The translations under genes were made by a program, and so were the position numbers. Below the pieces are notes generated by a model. The model was not told the DNA's origin and did not search any database. It was given only the letters and a program-made list of their open reading frames with translations. From Sporolactobacillus sp. THM19-2 (lineage in GTDB: Bacteria > Bacillota > Bacilli > Bacillales > Sporolactobacillaceae), in the NCBI RefSeq assembly GCF_004153195.1, contig NZ_SEMC01000004.1:62001-126000 (forward strand): a DNA stretch of 64,000 bases, written 5' to 3'. Positions 34,936 to 45,089 of this stretch are shown here, one piece after another (position 1 is the first letter of the stretch; every line of letters begins with the position of its first letter).

Positions 34936-35724
34936 ATGCTTGATACAAACCGGATCGGAGTTTTGCTGAGTGAACTGAAGCATGACCTGAGTCATCCATA
35001 TGTCGACAGCTATTTATCCCGGCCAGAGATTGACCAGGATAAAGTGTTGATTTATTATTTCCTGTTCAGTTATCAGAAACGTACAGAACAACCGGAAAAA
35101 TGCACGAAAAGTGTCATGATTGCCGAGACAGGATTAAAAACACATGATAAGATGGCTGTTACATTACCGGGTGAGGCAGATGCCATAAAGAAAAGTCAGC
35201 TTACCGTACTTGCCGGAGATTATTACAGCGCCCTTTATTATTACATCCTGTCACGTACGGGTGACATGGAAATTGTGGAGTGGGTGGCTGAAGCCATTCA
35301 GAACTACAATACGGAAAAGTGCAGGCTCTATTACCCTGCGCACCGCCTCAGCTGGACGCAAACTGTTCAGATTCTGGCAAGAATTGAGAGTGCCCTTATT
35401 TCACATGTCGCTGCTAAACTGGGATATGACTGGCTCGTCCCTGCCTTAAGTGACTTTTTTCTGTGTAAATTGCTTTCAAAGAATGATATGCTTCAGCAGA
35501 AAAATGGTTATGATTCATTTTTATTCCGTTTTCTGTCTGATCATATAACTGATGATCGGGCAGTACTTCGGCAGCTGATGAATGAGGAAATAAAAAGAGC
35601 AGAAGCCCGGTTTAATGAACGAATAAAACGTTCCATGATACCCGGTGGCGGCTTCTCTGATTTGATAACAGATCTAAGCAGTCGGTTAAACACGATTTGC
35701 CGGTGTACAGCAGGAGAGGAATAA
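34936..35724 (+). CDS. hepS: Heptaprenyl diphosphate synthase component I
   Basis: A 262-residue regulatory subunit of the two-part synthase that makes the C35 chain of menaquinone-7. It lacks the aspartate-rich motifs, as expected. VLAGDYYSALYYYILSRTGDMEIV is a recognisable family block. ATG 34936 follows GGGGGAG; the ATG at 34897 has no such site. The order hepS-menG-hepT is that of Bacillales. Confidence 0.88.
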   Translation: MLDTNRIGVLLSELKHDLSHPYVDSYLSRPEIDQDKVLIYYFLFSYQKRTEQPEKCTKSVMIAETGLKTHDKMAVTLPGEADAIKKSQLTVLAGDYYSALYYYILSRTGDMEIVEWVAEAIQNYNTEKCRLYYPAHRLSWTQTVQILARIESALISHVAAKLGYDWLVPALSDFFLCKLLSKNDMLQQKNGYDSFLFRFLSDHITDDRAVLRQLMNEEIKRAEARFNERIKRSMIPGGGFSDLITDLSSRLNTICRCTAGEE

Positions 35725-35731
35725 TGGGGAA

Positions 35732-36451
35732 ATGAATGAACAGGATCAGAAACACAAAAAGGTCCATCAGGTGTTTCAGACGATTTACAGGAAATACGAT
35801 ACGATGAACTCACTGATCAGTTTTAATCGTCACAAAACCTGGAGAAAGATAGCAGATGAAGCTGTAGCGGCGGAGTCAGGTTCGACATGTATTGACGTAT
35901 GCTGCGGAACCGGAGACTGGACGATGCAACTTGCAGAGGATGTTGGAAAGAACGGCCATGTCATCGGACTTGATTTTAGTGACAATATGCTGAAAGTGGC
36001 AAGATCAAAGATCATGGCAACGCAGCTGGAAAACATTACACTCGTAAACGGAGATGCGATGGCCATTCCCTATGAAGACAGCCAGTTTGACCGTGCAACC
36101 ATCGGGTTTGGCCTGCGAAATGTACCGGATTACCTGACTGTTCTCCGGGAAATCAGAAGAGTGCTCAAACCGGGAGGTGTACTTGTCTGTCTCGAAACAT
36201 CAAAGCCAAACATTCCTGTATACAGACAATTGTACTTTTTTTATTTCAAGTACGTCATGCCTCTTCTTGGGAAACTGTTTGCCGGAAGTTACAAAGAGTA
36301 CGCCTGGCTAAACGAATCAACAATGAAATTTCCGGACAGGGATACTCTGGCGCGCTTGTTTTACGAGGCGGGGTTTACACATGTCACGATCCGTTCATTG
36401 ATGGGCGGTATCGCTGCGATTCATCGTGCCGAGAAACCGGATGAAGGGTGA
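35732..36451 (+). CDS. menG: Demethylmenaquinone methyltransferase
   Basis: A 239-residue SAM-dependent methyltransferase of the UbiE family that makes menaquinone. The SAM loop is VCCGTGDWT; IGFGLRNVPDYLTVLREIRRVLKPGG is the UbiE signature. It lies 7 bases after hepS and overlaps hepT's start region, so the three are co-expressed. Its presence shows that a menaquinone-based electron path is kept. Confidence 0.94.
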   Translation: MNEQDQKHKKVHQVFQTIYRKYDTMNSLISFNRHKTWRKIADEAVAAESGSTCIDVCCGTGDWTMQLAEDVGKNGHVIGLDFSDNMLKVARSKIMATQLENITLVNGDAMAIPYEDSQFDRATIGFGLRNVPDYLTVLREIRRVLKPGGVLVCLETSKPNIPVYRQLYFFYFKYVMPLLGKLFAGSYKEYAWLNESTMKFPDRDTLARLFYEAGFTHVTIRSLMGGIAAIHRAEKPDEG

Positions 36452-36456
36452 ATGAT

Positions 36457-37425
36457 ATGGTTCTTGGACAAATTTATGCAGGAACAAAAAAAGAGCTGAA
36501 AACGATCGAGAAATATCTGGAAATGGCTCTTGAAGCGCCGCACCCATTACTGCATGAAGCGGGCCTCGAGTTACTCCGTGCAGGAGGGAAGCGAATACGC
36601 CCTATGCTCGCTTTGATGGCCTCTCGATACGGTGATCCGGGTCGACCTGAAGTAAGCGTTTCCGCGGTGATGCTCGAGTTGATCCATATGGCCTCTCTGG
36701 TTCATGACGATGTGGTTGATAACTCAGAACTCCGTCGTGGAAGACCCACTGTAAAAGCAAAATGGGATAATCGTGTCGCAATTTTTACAGGGGACTATAT
36801 CTTTGCGTGTGCCATTAAATTAATTTCAGCTTTTGACCATCCGGAAGCACATCGGCAGATATCCAGGGTCATCCGGGATCTGAGCCTTGGTGAGATTGAT
36901 CAAATCAGACATCTTCGAAACTGGAAGCAGAATCTCAGAACATACTTACGCCGTATTAAACGAAAAACAGCCATTCTGATGGCACTTAGCTGTCAGCTTG
37001 GGGCGATGGCAGCGGGATGTGACACTTCATTGTCAAGAAAACTCTACTACTACGGTTATTTTCTCGGTATGAGTTATCAGATAACTGATGATATCCTTGA
37101 TTTTGTCGGTAACGAAAGGCAGCTTGGAAAACCGGCAGGCAGTGATCTGAGAAATGGAAATATTACCCTGCCTGTATTTTACGCTCTGAGAAACCCTGAA
37201 CTGCATGATGCTATTGTCTCAGTGCTGACTGAAGCTGAACCCTCCGATGATGATTGGGACGATGTCATTGGAAAGATCAGAGATTCACAGGCGATAGAGG
37301 AGGCACAGTCACTCAGTGACCGCTATTTAAGAAAAGCGGAGGGAATACTCGACGAATTGCCGGATCAAAAGGTGACTGGATTATTAAGGGAAATGACCGC
37401 TTATGTCGGTGAAAGAAAATATTAA
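36457..37425 (+). CDS. hepT: Heptaprenyl diphosphate synthase component II
   Basis: A 322-residue trans-prenyltransferase. The first aspartate motif is HDDVVD, the second is DDILD; GGKRIRP and LRTYLRRIKRKTA are also present. It joins isopentenyl units to farnesyl diphosphate with HepS. ATG 36457 follows AAGGGTGA; GTG 36448 overlaps that site. Confidence 0.94.
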   Translation: MVLGQIYAGTKKELKTIEKYLEMALEAPHPLLHEAGLELLRAGGKRIRPMLALMASRYGDPGRPEVSVSAVMLELIHMASLVHDDVVDNSELRRGRPTVKAKWDNRVAIFTGDYIFACAIKLISAFDHPEAHRQISRVIRDLSLGEIDQIRHLRNWKQNLRTYLRRIKRKTAILMALSCQLGAMAAGCDTSLSRKLYYYGYFLGMSYQITDDILDFVGNERQLGKPAGSDLRNGNITLPVFYALRNPELHDAIVSVLTEAEPSDDDWDDVIGKIRDSQAIEEAQSLSDRYLRKAEGILDELPDQKVTGLLREMTAYVGERKY

Positions 37426-37502
37426 CTGCTTTTAAAATCTGGATACATACATGAAAATCATCATAAAGAAAAGTATTGTCTACAAGGAGGAATCTAAGTA
37501 AG

Positions 37503-37922
37503 ATGGAAAGAACCTTTCTTATGATCAAACCCGATGCTGTCCGGCGAGGACTGATAGGACAAATTATCGCACGATTTGAAGCGAAGGGATTTAAAATGGT
37601 TGCGGGGAAACTGATGAACATATCTGATGAACTCGTCAGAAAGCATTATAAGGAACATGAAGGCCGTCCCTTCTATCAGGATCTGATCACTTTTATGACG
37701 TCCGGCCCCGTTTTTGCTATGGTATGGGAGGGGGATAATATTATCAAACTTTCCCGGTTAATGATGGGAACAACTGACCCGGAGGAAGCAACACCAGGTT
37801 CTATCCGTGGCGATTTTGCGACAAAGGTTAACCGGAATGTCATTCATGGATCCGATTCTTCGGAAAGTGCATCACGTGAAATCCATCTGTTCTTCTCTGA
37901 AAAAGAACTTGTTACATACTGA
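37503..37922 (+). CDS. ndk: Nucleoside diphosphate kinase
   Basis: A 139-residue enzyme that balances nucleoside triphosphates. The phospho-histidine is His115 in [19 protein letters not shown] and FAMVWEG are conserved. ATG 37503 follows AAGGAGG. It ends about 10 residues earlier than B. subtilis Ndk, within the range of bacterial Ndk proteins. Confidence 0.95.
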   Translation: MERTFLMIKPDAVRRGLIGQIIARFEAKGFKMVAGKLMNISDELVRKHYKEHEGRPFYQDLITFMTSGPVFAMVWEGDNIIKLSRLMMGTTDPEEATPGSIRGDFATKVNRNVIHGSDSSESASREIHLFFSEKELVTY

Positions 37923-37940
37923 ATCTGCAGGTGATACGGA

Positions 37941-38726
37941 ATGAAACAGGCGGCAGATCCGGATTATGAACAGTTTAAAAACCTTTTCTTGCAACTTACG
38001 GGTATAAACCTGGTGTACTATAAAGAAGAACAGATGCGCAGACGTTTAAGTACATTGCGGGCAAAAAGGGGGTTTTCTTCTTTTGTCCGCTACTTTTATG
38101 CATTACAGCAATCGGAAAAGCTGCTTAATGAATGTCTGAACCGGATAACGATCAATGTCACAGAATTTTTCAGGAATCGTCCGCGCTGGGCAGTGCTTGA
38201 ACAGAGAATAAGCAGGCTGGCAGCTGAACGGTCGAGATTAAATGTCTGGAGTGCAGCCTGTTCTACAGGCGAAGAAGCCTATTCTCTCGTCATACTGCTT
38301 AAGAAGTATTTACCGGATCATGCATTTCATATTACTGCTACAGACATTGACCGTGACGTTTTACAAAAAGCATCGGAGGGACAGTATCCGTCTACTGCTT
38401 TAAAGGAACTGTCTGCAAAAGAACGCAGGGCCTATTTCACGCAGAACGGTATGACCTGTACAGTAAATCATTCGATGAAAAAATCCATTCGTTTTTCTCA
38501 GAATAATCTGCTGAGTGACCCGGCTCCGGGTACATTCGATCTTATCGTCTGCCGCAACGTACTGATTTACTTCACGGAGGAAGGAAAAAGGCTCATCTAT
38601 CCTAAACTGAGTGGTGCACTTCGTAAAGATGGCCTTCTTTTTGTCGGAAGCACAGAGCAGATATTCCATCCCGAACACTATCTATTGCGTCCGGCGGAAA
38701 CGTTTTTCTATGAAAAGATGCAGTAA
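37941..38726 (+). CDS. cheR: Chemotaxis protein methyltransferase CheR
   Basis: A 261-residue SAM-dependent enzyme that methylates glutamates on chemoreceptors. An N-terminal helical domain precedes the catalytic domain; NVTEFFRNRPRW, SAACSTGEEAYSLVILL and DLIVCRNVLIYF are family motifs. The order ndk-cheR-(aro/trp) is conserved in Bacillus. It implies a chemotaxis system elsewhere in the genome. Confidence 0.93.
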   Translation: MKQAADPDYEQFKNLFLQLTGINLVYYKEEQMRRRLSTLRAKRGFSSFVRYFYALQQSEKLLNECLNRITINVTEFFRNRPRWAVLEQRISRLAAERSRLNVWSAACSTGEEAYSLVILLKKYLPDHAFHITATDIDRDVLQKASEGQYPSTALKELSAKERRAYFTQNGMTCTVNHSMKKSIRFSQNNLLSDPAPGTFDLIVCRNVLIYFTEEGKRLIYPKLSGALRKDGLLFVGSTEQIFHPEHYLLRPAETFFYEKMQ

Positions 38727-38765
38727 CAGACGTGCCTTCTGTAAAGCCATGATACATCTTTCATA

Positions 38766-38794
38766 TTGACAGATCAGAATCAATTGACTATGAT
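38766..38794 (+). promoter_or_regulatory. Promoter of the trp operon
   Basis: A consensus-like SigA promoter: TTGACA (38766-38771), a 17-base spacer and TATGAT (38789-38794). The start is expected near 38801. Confidence 0.82.
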
Positions 38795-38850
38795 GAGATT
38801 ACACTTTGAAAAGTTTCAATGCCGGACAGTATCGGAGGATACCGTCGACA

Positions 38851-38945
38851 GAGTAAGATCAGAAGAGAATGAGCTTAGTTGAGCAGAGTTGAGGGTGAAT
38901 ATGAACGATAATGATACCCGCAGGCACTCTGTCTGCGGGTTTTAA
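38851..38945 (+). promoter_or_regulatory. TRAP-binding site and trp attenuator
   Basis: Spaced triplets GAG 38851, GAG 38865, GAG 38871, TAG 38876, GAG 38881, GAG 38886 and GAG 38891, mostly 2-3 bases apart, form a TRAP site. A terminator follows: ACCCGCAG (38916-38923) / CTGCGGGT (38933-38940), then TTTT. GACAGAGT (38847-38854) is a perfect complement of ACTCTGTC (38926-38933) in the terminator loop and right arm, so it can act as antiterminator. With tryptophan, TRAP would cover the triplets, block the antiterminator and let the terminator form. Confidence 0.85.
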
Positions 38946-39035
38946 TATGATCAGCAGGCATAAATGAATGTTCTATGTTTCGCCTCTCAATAACCTCACA
39001 ATGCTCATTCCTCATAAAAAAAGAGGAGTGGGAGC

Positions 39036-40061
39036 ATGTTTCAGGAAAAACTTAAGGATCTGGCGGAAGGACGGACACTGACAGCCGGGGAAGCAGAAGA
39101 GATGATGAGTGAACTCATGGAAGGGAAGGCATCATCTGATCAGATTGCCGGATTTCTTTCTATGCTGAGTCTGCGCGGTGAAACGACAGATGAACTGACC
39201 GGGTGTGTCAGAGGCATGAGAAAGCATGCCAGGCACCTGCACTACAATAAGGAATTGCTTGATATCGTCGGGACAGGCGGTGACGGAACAGCGACCTTTA
39301 ATATCTCTACAGCAAGCGCCATTCTTGCTTCATCGCTCGGTGTGAATGTAGCTAAGCACGGCAATCGTTCGGTTTCATCAACAAGCGGAGCAGCAGATGT
39401 TCTTGAAGCGCTGGGTATATCCGTCCAGGCTGCTCCGGAAGAAGCGGCCGGACTGCTTGACCGGACGCATATGTGTTTTCTTTTTGCTCCACTTTATCAT
39501 GCTTCGATGAAGTATGCTGTCGGGCCGCGAAAGGCGCTGGGTTTCCGGACAATATTCAATTTACTTGGTCCCCTGACGAATCCGGCGGGTCCAGGGCGTC
39601 AGCTGCTGGGTGTTTACAGCAGAGACGCAGCCAAAGCCTATGCGGATGCGATCATTCATCTTGGATCAACACGTACCCTGGTTGTTACCGGAGAGGATGG
39701 CATGGATGAATTGACGATTGGTGGTCGCACGAACGGTTTCCTGATCGAAGGAAATACCGCAAGTCCTTTTACACTGACGCCTGAAGATGTCGGTCTGAAA
39801 CGTGGTCATCTGGATGAGATCAAAGTCAACAATCCGGAAGAAAGTGCGAGGCTGATTGAAGCTGTACTGTCCGGGAACACAGATAACCAGTCGGCAGTAA
39901 ATGCGATTTTGCTGAACACCGGAGCGGCTCTTTTTGTGGCCGGCGAGACTGCTTCAATTGCAGAAGGTGTGCATGAAGCTGCTGAAGCGATTGATTCAGG
40001 AAAAGGCATGAAACAGCTTGATCTTCTGCGTCATGAAGCAGGTGTGACCACTCATGCCTGA
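39036..40061 (+). CDS. trpD: Anthranilate phosphoribosyltransferase
   Basis: A 341-residue enzyme that joins anthranilate to phosphoribosyl pyrophosphate. The PRPP loop is VGTGGDGTATFNIST; KHGNRSVSS and the GPLTNPAGP segment follow. It is the first gene of this trp operon; trpE, normally just upstream, is absent. GAGGAG precedes ATG 39036. It overlaps trpC by 8 bases. Confidence 0.95.
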   Translation: MFQEKLKDLAEGRTLTAGEAEEMMSELMEGKASSDQIAGFLSMLSLRGETTDELTGCVRGMRKHARHLHYNKELLDIVGTGGDGTATFNISTASAILASSLGVNVAKHGNRSVSSTSGAADVLEALGISVQAAPEEAAGLLDRTHMCFLFAPLYHASMKYAVGPRKALGFRTIFNLLGPLTNPAGPGRQLLGVYSRDAAKAYADAIIHLGSTRTLVVTGEDGMDELTIGGRTNGFLIEGNTASPFTLTPEDVGLKRGHLDEIKVNNPEESARLIEAVLSGNTDNQSAVNAILLNTGAALFVAGETASIAEGVHEAAEAIDSGKGMKQLDLLRHEAGVTTHA

Positions 40062-40848
40062 AGATTTTCTGGGAAAGATTATGACAACCAAAAAAGAAGA
40101 GCTGTCCCGGTTTCAAATGCCGGAGAGGTTAATCAGACGAAAGAAGCGTTCACTGAAAAAGGCACTCGGTCATCCGCGGCATGCCCTCGGATTAATTGCC
40201 GAAGTCAAACAGGCCTCTCCTTCAAAAGGCTTTTTCAGAAAGCAACTTGATCCGGCTGCGATCGCTGGATCCTATGAACAGGCGGGTGCGGATGCTATCA
40301 GCGTGCTCACAGACCGAACGTATTTTCATGGTTCGCTGGAGAATCTGGTCAAAGTCGTACAATCCGTTTCACTTCCTGTCCTGAGAAAGGATTTCATCAT
40401 CGATGACCGGCAGATTGAGGAGGCGGACCGTGCCGGGGCAGATGCCATTTTATTAATTGCTGCCGCACTTGATCTGAACCAATTACATGAGTTGTATCTG
40501 GCTGCACAGGAACGTCATATTGAGTGCCTGGTAGAGGTGCATCGGCCGGAGGAGGCAGATGCTGTTCTGTCCCTTTTCACACCGGAGATAATGGGTGCCA
40601 ATAACCGCAATCTGAAAACGTTCAAAACGGATCTTACCGTGACGGAGCAAATCCGCAAACTGATTCCCGATGATGTGATTTTCATTGCTGAATCCGGTGT
40701 GCGCAGGGCAGATGATGTAAACTATCTGAAAATGTGTGGTGCCGATGCCGCTCTTGTCGGAGAAACTCTAATCCGTGCCCATTCGCCATCTGATAAAATT
40801 CGTGATCTGTTCGGCGGGGAAGTGAACGACATTGCGTCCTCTACTTAA
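40054..40848 (+). CDS. trpC: Indole-3-glycerol phosphate synthase
   Basis: A 264-residue TIM-barrel enzyme. LIAEVKQASPSKG holds the catalytic lysine region, VLRKDFIID, EVHRPEEAD and GANNRNLKTF follow, then ESGVR. It makes indole glycerol phosphate. ATG 40054 lies within the end of trpD, and its own 3' end overlaps trpF, so translation is probably coupled through the operon. Confidence 0.95.
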   Translation: MPEDFLGKIMTTKKEELSRFQMPERLIRRKKRSLKKALGHPRHALGLIAEVKQASPSKGFFRKQLDPAAIAGSYEQAGADAISVLTDRTYFHGSLENLVKVVQSVSLPVLRKDFIIDDRQIEEADRAGADAILLIAAALDLNQLHELYLAAQERHIECLVEVHRPEEADAVLSLFTPEIMGANNRNLKTFKTDLTVTEQIRKLIPDDVIFIAESGVRRADDVNYLKMCGADAALVGETLIRAHSPSDKIRDLFGGEVNDIASST

Positions 40849-41497
40849 ATATTGTGGCAATCATTCATTCAATGATCTGAAATGTTCCGTGCAAAGCCGG
40901 GCAGATTTTATAGGTTTTATTTTTACGGTAAGAAGTAAAAGAGTGGTACAGGCGCCGGAAGTGTCATGCTGGCTGAAAGAACTGGGTGATGGCGCCGGGA
41001 AGAAGCTGGTTGGCGTATTTGCTGATGATTCTATAGAAAAGATTTCAGACGTGCTTGGACATGTGGCATTGGATGTGATCCAGCTGCATGGTCATGAATC
41101 ACCGCAGGAGGCCGCTGATATACGCAGAACGACTGGCGTAAGCGTCTGGAAAGCCATTCATCACGGACCGGATACAGTAGAAATGATGCATTCGTACGGT
41201 GGAATGGTCGACGGATTTGTGATCGATACAAAAGTGAAGGGTATGATGGGCGGAACCGGAAAAACATTTGACTGGAACAGTGTCCCTGCTTATGAAGCTG
41301 AAGCAAAAGAACAACATGTTCCCTGTCTGATTGCCGGAGGTGTCAAGCCGGAAAATATCCAACATCTTCTTGCTTTCCAGCCTTCGGGGATTGACATCTC
41401 ATCCGGTATAGAAAGCCATTTTCGGAAAGACTGTCATCTGATGCGGAAAATCGAAGAAAAGGTGTGGATAAACGATGCTCAAACAGCCTCAGACTGA
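40832..41497 (+). CDS. trpF: Phosphoribosylanthranilate isomerase
   Basis: A 221-residue TIM-barrel isomerase. LKYCGNHS carries the catalytic cysteine, FIGFIF, VQ-type block [10 protein letters not shown], and GGTGKTFDW and [10 protein letters not shown] are conserved. TTG 40832 follows GGGGAAG and overlaps trpC by 17 bases. It overlaps trpB by 23 bases. Confidence 0.93.
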   Translation: MRPLLKYCGNHSFNDLKCSVQSRADFIGFIFTVRSKRVVQAPEVSCWLKELGDGAGKKLVGVFADDSIEKISDVLGHVALDVIQLHGHESPQEAADIRRTTGVSVWKAIHHGPDTVEMMHSYGGMVDGFVIDTKVKGMMGGTGKTFDWNSVPAYEAEAKEQHVPCLIAGGVKPENIQHLLAFQPSGIDISSGIESHFRKDCHLMRKIEEKVWINDAQTASD

Positions 41498-42710
41498 GAC
41501 AATGAAGCCAATAAACAGGAAGGGCCGTTATGGAAAATTCGGCGGCCAGTATGTACCGGAAACATTAATGCATGCGCTGCTGGAACTGGAGAAGGGGTTT
41601 AACGAGGCGATTCATGACTCGCACTTTCTGGAAAAATACCATCAGATTCTTCAGGAATACTCGGGGCGTCCCACTCCCGTTACCCTGTGCCGGAGGCTGA
41701 GTGCTGCAACAGGTGGTGCAAAAATCTATTTAAAGAGAGAAGACCTCAACCACACCGGTGCTCATAAAATAAATAACGCAGTCGGTCAGGCACTCCTGGC
41801 GAGGAGGATGGGAAAGAAAAATATGATCGCTGAAACCGGAGCAGGTCAGCACGGTGTGGCTACAGCTACAGTGGCTGCCTATTTCGGAATGCCCTGTAAA
41901 GTATTTATGGGTGCGACAGATGTAGAAAGACAGGCATTGAATGTTTTCAGAATGAGACTGCTTGGAGCTGAAGTCGTATCCGTTTCAAATGGGAATGGAA
42001 CCTTGAAGGACGCAATCAATGAAGCACTGAGATACTGGGCTGCTCATGTCGAAGATACGGCGTACATTGACGGCTCAGTTGTCGGTCCGCATCCTTATCC
42101 GATGATTGTTCGTGATTTTCAGCGGATTATCGGTGATGAAGCCAGAAAACAAATGATGGATATGACGGGCAGGCTCCCCGATGCAGCATGTGCCTGTGTA
42201 GGTGGAGGCAGCAATGCCATGGGGCTGTTTACCGCTTTTCTTAAAGATAAGGTTAAACTGTATGGAGCAGAAGCCGGCGGAAAAGGTACGGAAACAGGAG
42301 AACATGCAGCGACCCTGACAAAGGGCAGTTTAGGTGTTATACACGGGGCGATGACTTATCTCCTTCAGGATAAGAACGGGCAGATCACTGAACCTTATTC
42401 CATATCTGCAGGGCTTGATTATCCCGGAATCGGTCCGGAGCATGCCTTTCTGAGGGATTCCGGGCGGGCTCATTATGAGGCAATTACAGATGATGAAGCG
42501 ATCGATGCACTGCTGAAGCTGAGTAAATACGAAGGTATTCTTCCGGCAATTGAAAGTGCACATGGCCTTGCGCTCGCCATGAAAGTGGCCAGAAAGATGG
42601 ACAGATCTCAGTCAATACTGGTCTGCCTGTCGGGGCGTGGGGATAAAGATGTTCATACCGTATGGCATGTACTTGAAAAAAGAAAATCGGAAAGGGGGCT
42701 GGAAGAATGA
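41475..42710 (+). CDS. trpB: Tryptophan synthase beta chain
   Basis: A 411-residue PLP enzyme that makes tryptophan from indole and serine. The PLP lysine lies in [24 protein letters not shown], and the phosphate loop VGGGSNAMG are present. ATG 41475 has AAAGGTG 11 bases upstream; an internal ATG at 41502 is an alternative start. It overlaps trpA by 4 bases. Confidence 0.96.
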   Translation: MLKQPQTETMKPINRKGRYGKFGGQYVPETLMHALLELEKGFNEAIHDSHFLEKYHQILQEYSGRPTPVTLCRRLSAATGGAKIYLKREDLNHTGAHKINNAVGQALLARRMGKKNMIAETGAGQHGVATATVAAYFGMPCKVFMGATDVERQALNVFRMRLLGAEVVSVSNGNGTLKDAINEALRYWAAHVEDTAYIDGSVVGPHPYPMIVRDFQRIIGDEARKQMMDMTGRLPDAACACVGGGSNAMGLFTAFLKDKVKLYGAEAGGKGTETGEHAATLTKGSLGVIHGAMTYLLQDKNGQITEPYSISAGLDYPGIGPEHAFLRDSGRAHYEAITDDEAIDALLKLSKYEGILPAIESAHGLALAMKVARKMDRSQSILVCLSGRGDKDVHTVWHVLEKRKSERGLEE

Positions 42711-43537
42711 GCCGTATGAACGAATATGTGAATAAAGAAAGAGGCATGATGTTTATACCATTTATTACAACCGGTGATCCGAATGCGGAAGCCACAGTGG
42801 ATCTGGCTTCTGTGCTTCAGGATTTCGGGGCAAGTGCATTGGAACTTGGTATACCCTATTCAGATCCGCTGGCTGACGGACCTGTGATTCAGCGGGCATC
42901 CAGACGGGCACTGGAGAATCACATGACCCTGCTAAAGGCTTTGCGTCTTGTTAAACGGATGCGTGAAAGCGGAGTGAAGATTCCGGTCATTATCTTTACT
43001 TACGTCAATCCTCTGCTTCAGCTGGGTATTGAAACGTTCTTTCATGAAGCAAAAGAGAACGGGGTTGATGGATTGCTTGTACCGGATCTTCCGTTTGAAG
43101 AAAGCCATGAACTGTCGGAACAGTGCCGGGTACACCAAATAAGCCTGATTTCACTCGTTGCCCCAACGACATCGGATCAGCGTCTGACTGCCATCTGCCA
43201 GGCTGCACAGGGATTTATTTATTGTGTCTCATCGCTTGGTGTGACCGGGGTACGCAGCCACTTTCACCCCGATATTTTTCCCTTTCTGAAACGTGTCCGG
43301 GCGGCTTCCAGCCTTCCCATTGCCGTAGGATTCGGCATTTCCTCCAGGGCTCAGGTCGATGAACTCAGAAATTATGCCGATGGATTCATCGTCGGCAGCG
43401 CCATTGTTTCTCAGATAGAGAAAAGAGCAGATGGGCTGCGCAGCGAAAATCGCCAGGCGGCTCTGGATGAGATCAAACATTATCTGCAGGACACGCTGCC
43501 GGCAGCAGAACAAGTTGCGGGCAGAAGGACCGTTTGA
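42707..43537 (+). CDS. trpA: Tryptophan synthase alpha chain
   Basis: A 276-residue TIM-barrel subunit that releases indole to TrpB. Catalytic Glu and Asp lie in [19 protein letters not shown] and [24 protein letters not shown] and VGFGIS are the phosphate-binding loops. It is the last gene of the operon: a terminator follows, and hisC-tyrA-aroE are not present. Confidence 0.95.
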   Translation: MSRMNEYVNKERGMMFIPFITTGDPNAEATVDLASVLQDFGASALELGIPYSDPLADGPVIQRASRRALENHMTLLKALRLVKRMRESGVKIPVIIFTYVNPLLQLGIETFFHEAKENGVDGLLVPDLPFEESHELSEQCRVHQISLISLVAPTTSDQRLTAICQAAQGFIYCVSSLGVTGVRSHFHPDIFPFLKRVRAASSLPIAVGFGISSRAQVDELRNYADGFIVGSAIVSQIEKRADGLRSENRQAALDEIKHYLQDTLPAAEQVAGRRTV

Positions 43538-43564
43538 AAACGGCCGGTCATTTAAAAATTTCTA

Positions 43565-43593
43565 AGCAGCCTTGTACACGTGAGGCTGCTTTT
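43565..43593 (+). terminator. Intrinsic terminator of the trp operon
   Basis: AGCAGCCT (43565-43572) pairs with AGGCTGCT (43583-43590), then TTTT. Confidence 0.9.
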
Positions 43594-43768
43594 CCTGTTA
43601 TTTCAGTCTGTACCTGGATCACACTGTATAAACGGTTCCTGTGAACATATGAAGTTCGGAAATTCTTCTCGATTTACAGGGCTCACTTCTTGATGTCCGG
43701 CCTGTCATTGACTAATATGATAGTAGGAGAACATGTGTCCAGGCTGACGCGCAGGGGGTTCAGGATCA

Positions 43769-45025
43769 ATGAATAAATTGGAAACAGCAAACGCTTTGCT
43801 GGAGAGCGGACAGACTGACGAAGGATTAAAAGTCCTTCGTGAACTGATTCAGCATGGAGATGATGACACTTTATATGGAGCCGCGGCCATCTTTCATGAT
43901 TATGGCTTTCAGGATGAGGCATTAAAGGTTTACAGCATGCTGCTCGGAAGATATCCGAATGACAGCGATCTTCTCTTGCAGATATCGGATTTACTTATCG
44001 ATCAGAATAAAGAAGACCGTGCCATCGAGTACCTGTCAAAAATTCATCCACTGGACGAAAATTACCTGAGCGCTCAGATGATGCTTGCTGATTTGTACCA
44101 GCAGGAAGGATTGGATGAGGTTGCTGAGAATAAACTCATTGGTGCACTCAAAATAGCACCCCATGAACCGGTTCTGCTTTTTGCCCTTGGAGAATTTTAC
44201 CTGTCCATCGGCGATGCCGGAAAAGCGGTCCTTTATCTTGAAAAAGTACAAAACGAACCGAAGCTTGCTGATCAGAATGTATCCTTGAAACTGGCAGAGG
44301 CACTCAGCCTTTACGGCGAGTTTGAAAGGGCCCTGAAAGCCTATCGAAAGGGGCTGAAAAAGGAAAAAACACTGGACGGTCTTTTTGGATACGGTGTAAC
44401 GGCTGCTAAAATTCATCATGATAAAACAGCGATAAAAGCGCTTGAAGAACTGAGAGGTCTGGACCCGGGATACAGCACACTCTATCCGGTTCTCGCCCAT
44501 TCTTATGAACACGAAGGTCAACTCGACAAGGCTCTGAAAATTACAGAAGCAGGCCTTCAGTTTGATCAATACAATGACCGGTTATACCGGGAAGCAGGGG
44601 AACTTTCCATAAAGGTTCATCAGCGGGATAAAGCTGGCGAATTTTTTAAAAAGTGGTATGAGCTGGATCCGGAAAATGTTGAGGCACTGACCAGACTTGT
44701 TGAATTAAAGTCTCAGGATGAGGATTACGACGGAATTATTGAACTTCTTGGCAAACAGGAACCGGACGATCCCATGTTGATCTGGTTTCTTGCAACGGCA
44801 TATAACAAAACTGATGAACTGAAGAAGGCATGGAAATACTACCAGTTGAGTGCTGATTCTTTATCCAATAATCCCGAATTTCTGGAAGAATACGGTGAAT
44901 ATCTGAGAGATATGGGAAAAAGGAGGGAAGGATTGCAGGCTCTTGAAAAATCTGTCAGATTAAATCCTGAAAATCAGGAACTGGCCGATTTTATCGAGCG
45001 ACTGAAGCAGGATGATTCATTGTAA
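43769..45025 (+). CDS. ypiA: YpiA-like tetratricopeptide-repeat protein
   Basis: A 418-residue soluble protein built from about ten TPR helix pairs (for example residues 36-70 and 138-170), with acidic composition. Length and position after the trp operon match B. subtilis YpiA. TPR arrays bind other proteins; the partner is unknown. ATG 43769 is preceded by a weak CAGGGGG site. Confidence 0.88.
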   Translation: MNKLETANALLESGQTDEGLKVLRELIQHGDDDTLYGAAAIFHDYGFQDEALKVYSMLLGRYPNDSDLLLQISDLLIDQNKEDRAIEYLSKIHPLDENYLSAQMMLADLYQQEGLDEVAENKLIGALKIAPHEPVLLFALGEFYLSIGDAGKAVLYLEKVQNEPKLADQNVSLKLAEALSLYGEFERALKAYRKGLKKEKTLDGLFGYGVTAAKIHHDKTAIKALEELRGLDPGYSTLYPVLAHSYEHEGQLDKALKITEAGLQFDQYNDRLYREAGELSIKVHQRDKAGEFFKKWYELDPENVEALTRLVELKSQDEDYDGIIELLGKQEPDDPMLIWFLATAYNKTDELKKAWKYYQLSADSLSNNPEFLEEYGEYLRDMGKRREGLQALEKSVRLNPENQELADFIERLKQDDSL

Positions 45026-45089
45026 AGGGCGAATAAATTTGTATCAGATCTTTCTGTCACTTTGCGAGACAATCAGAGGGGATGATCAA

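Noticed and set aside
37503-37922. Truncated ndk
   Set aside because: It ends about 10 residues before B. subtilis Ndk, but the active site and fold are complete and many bacterial Ndk proteins have this length.
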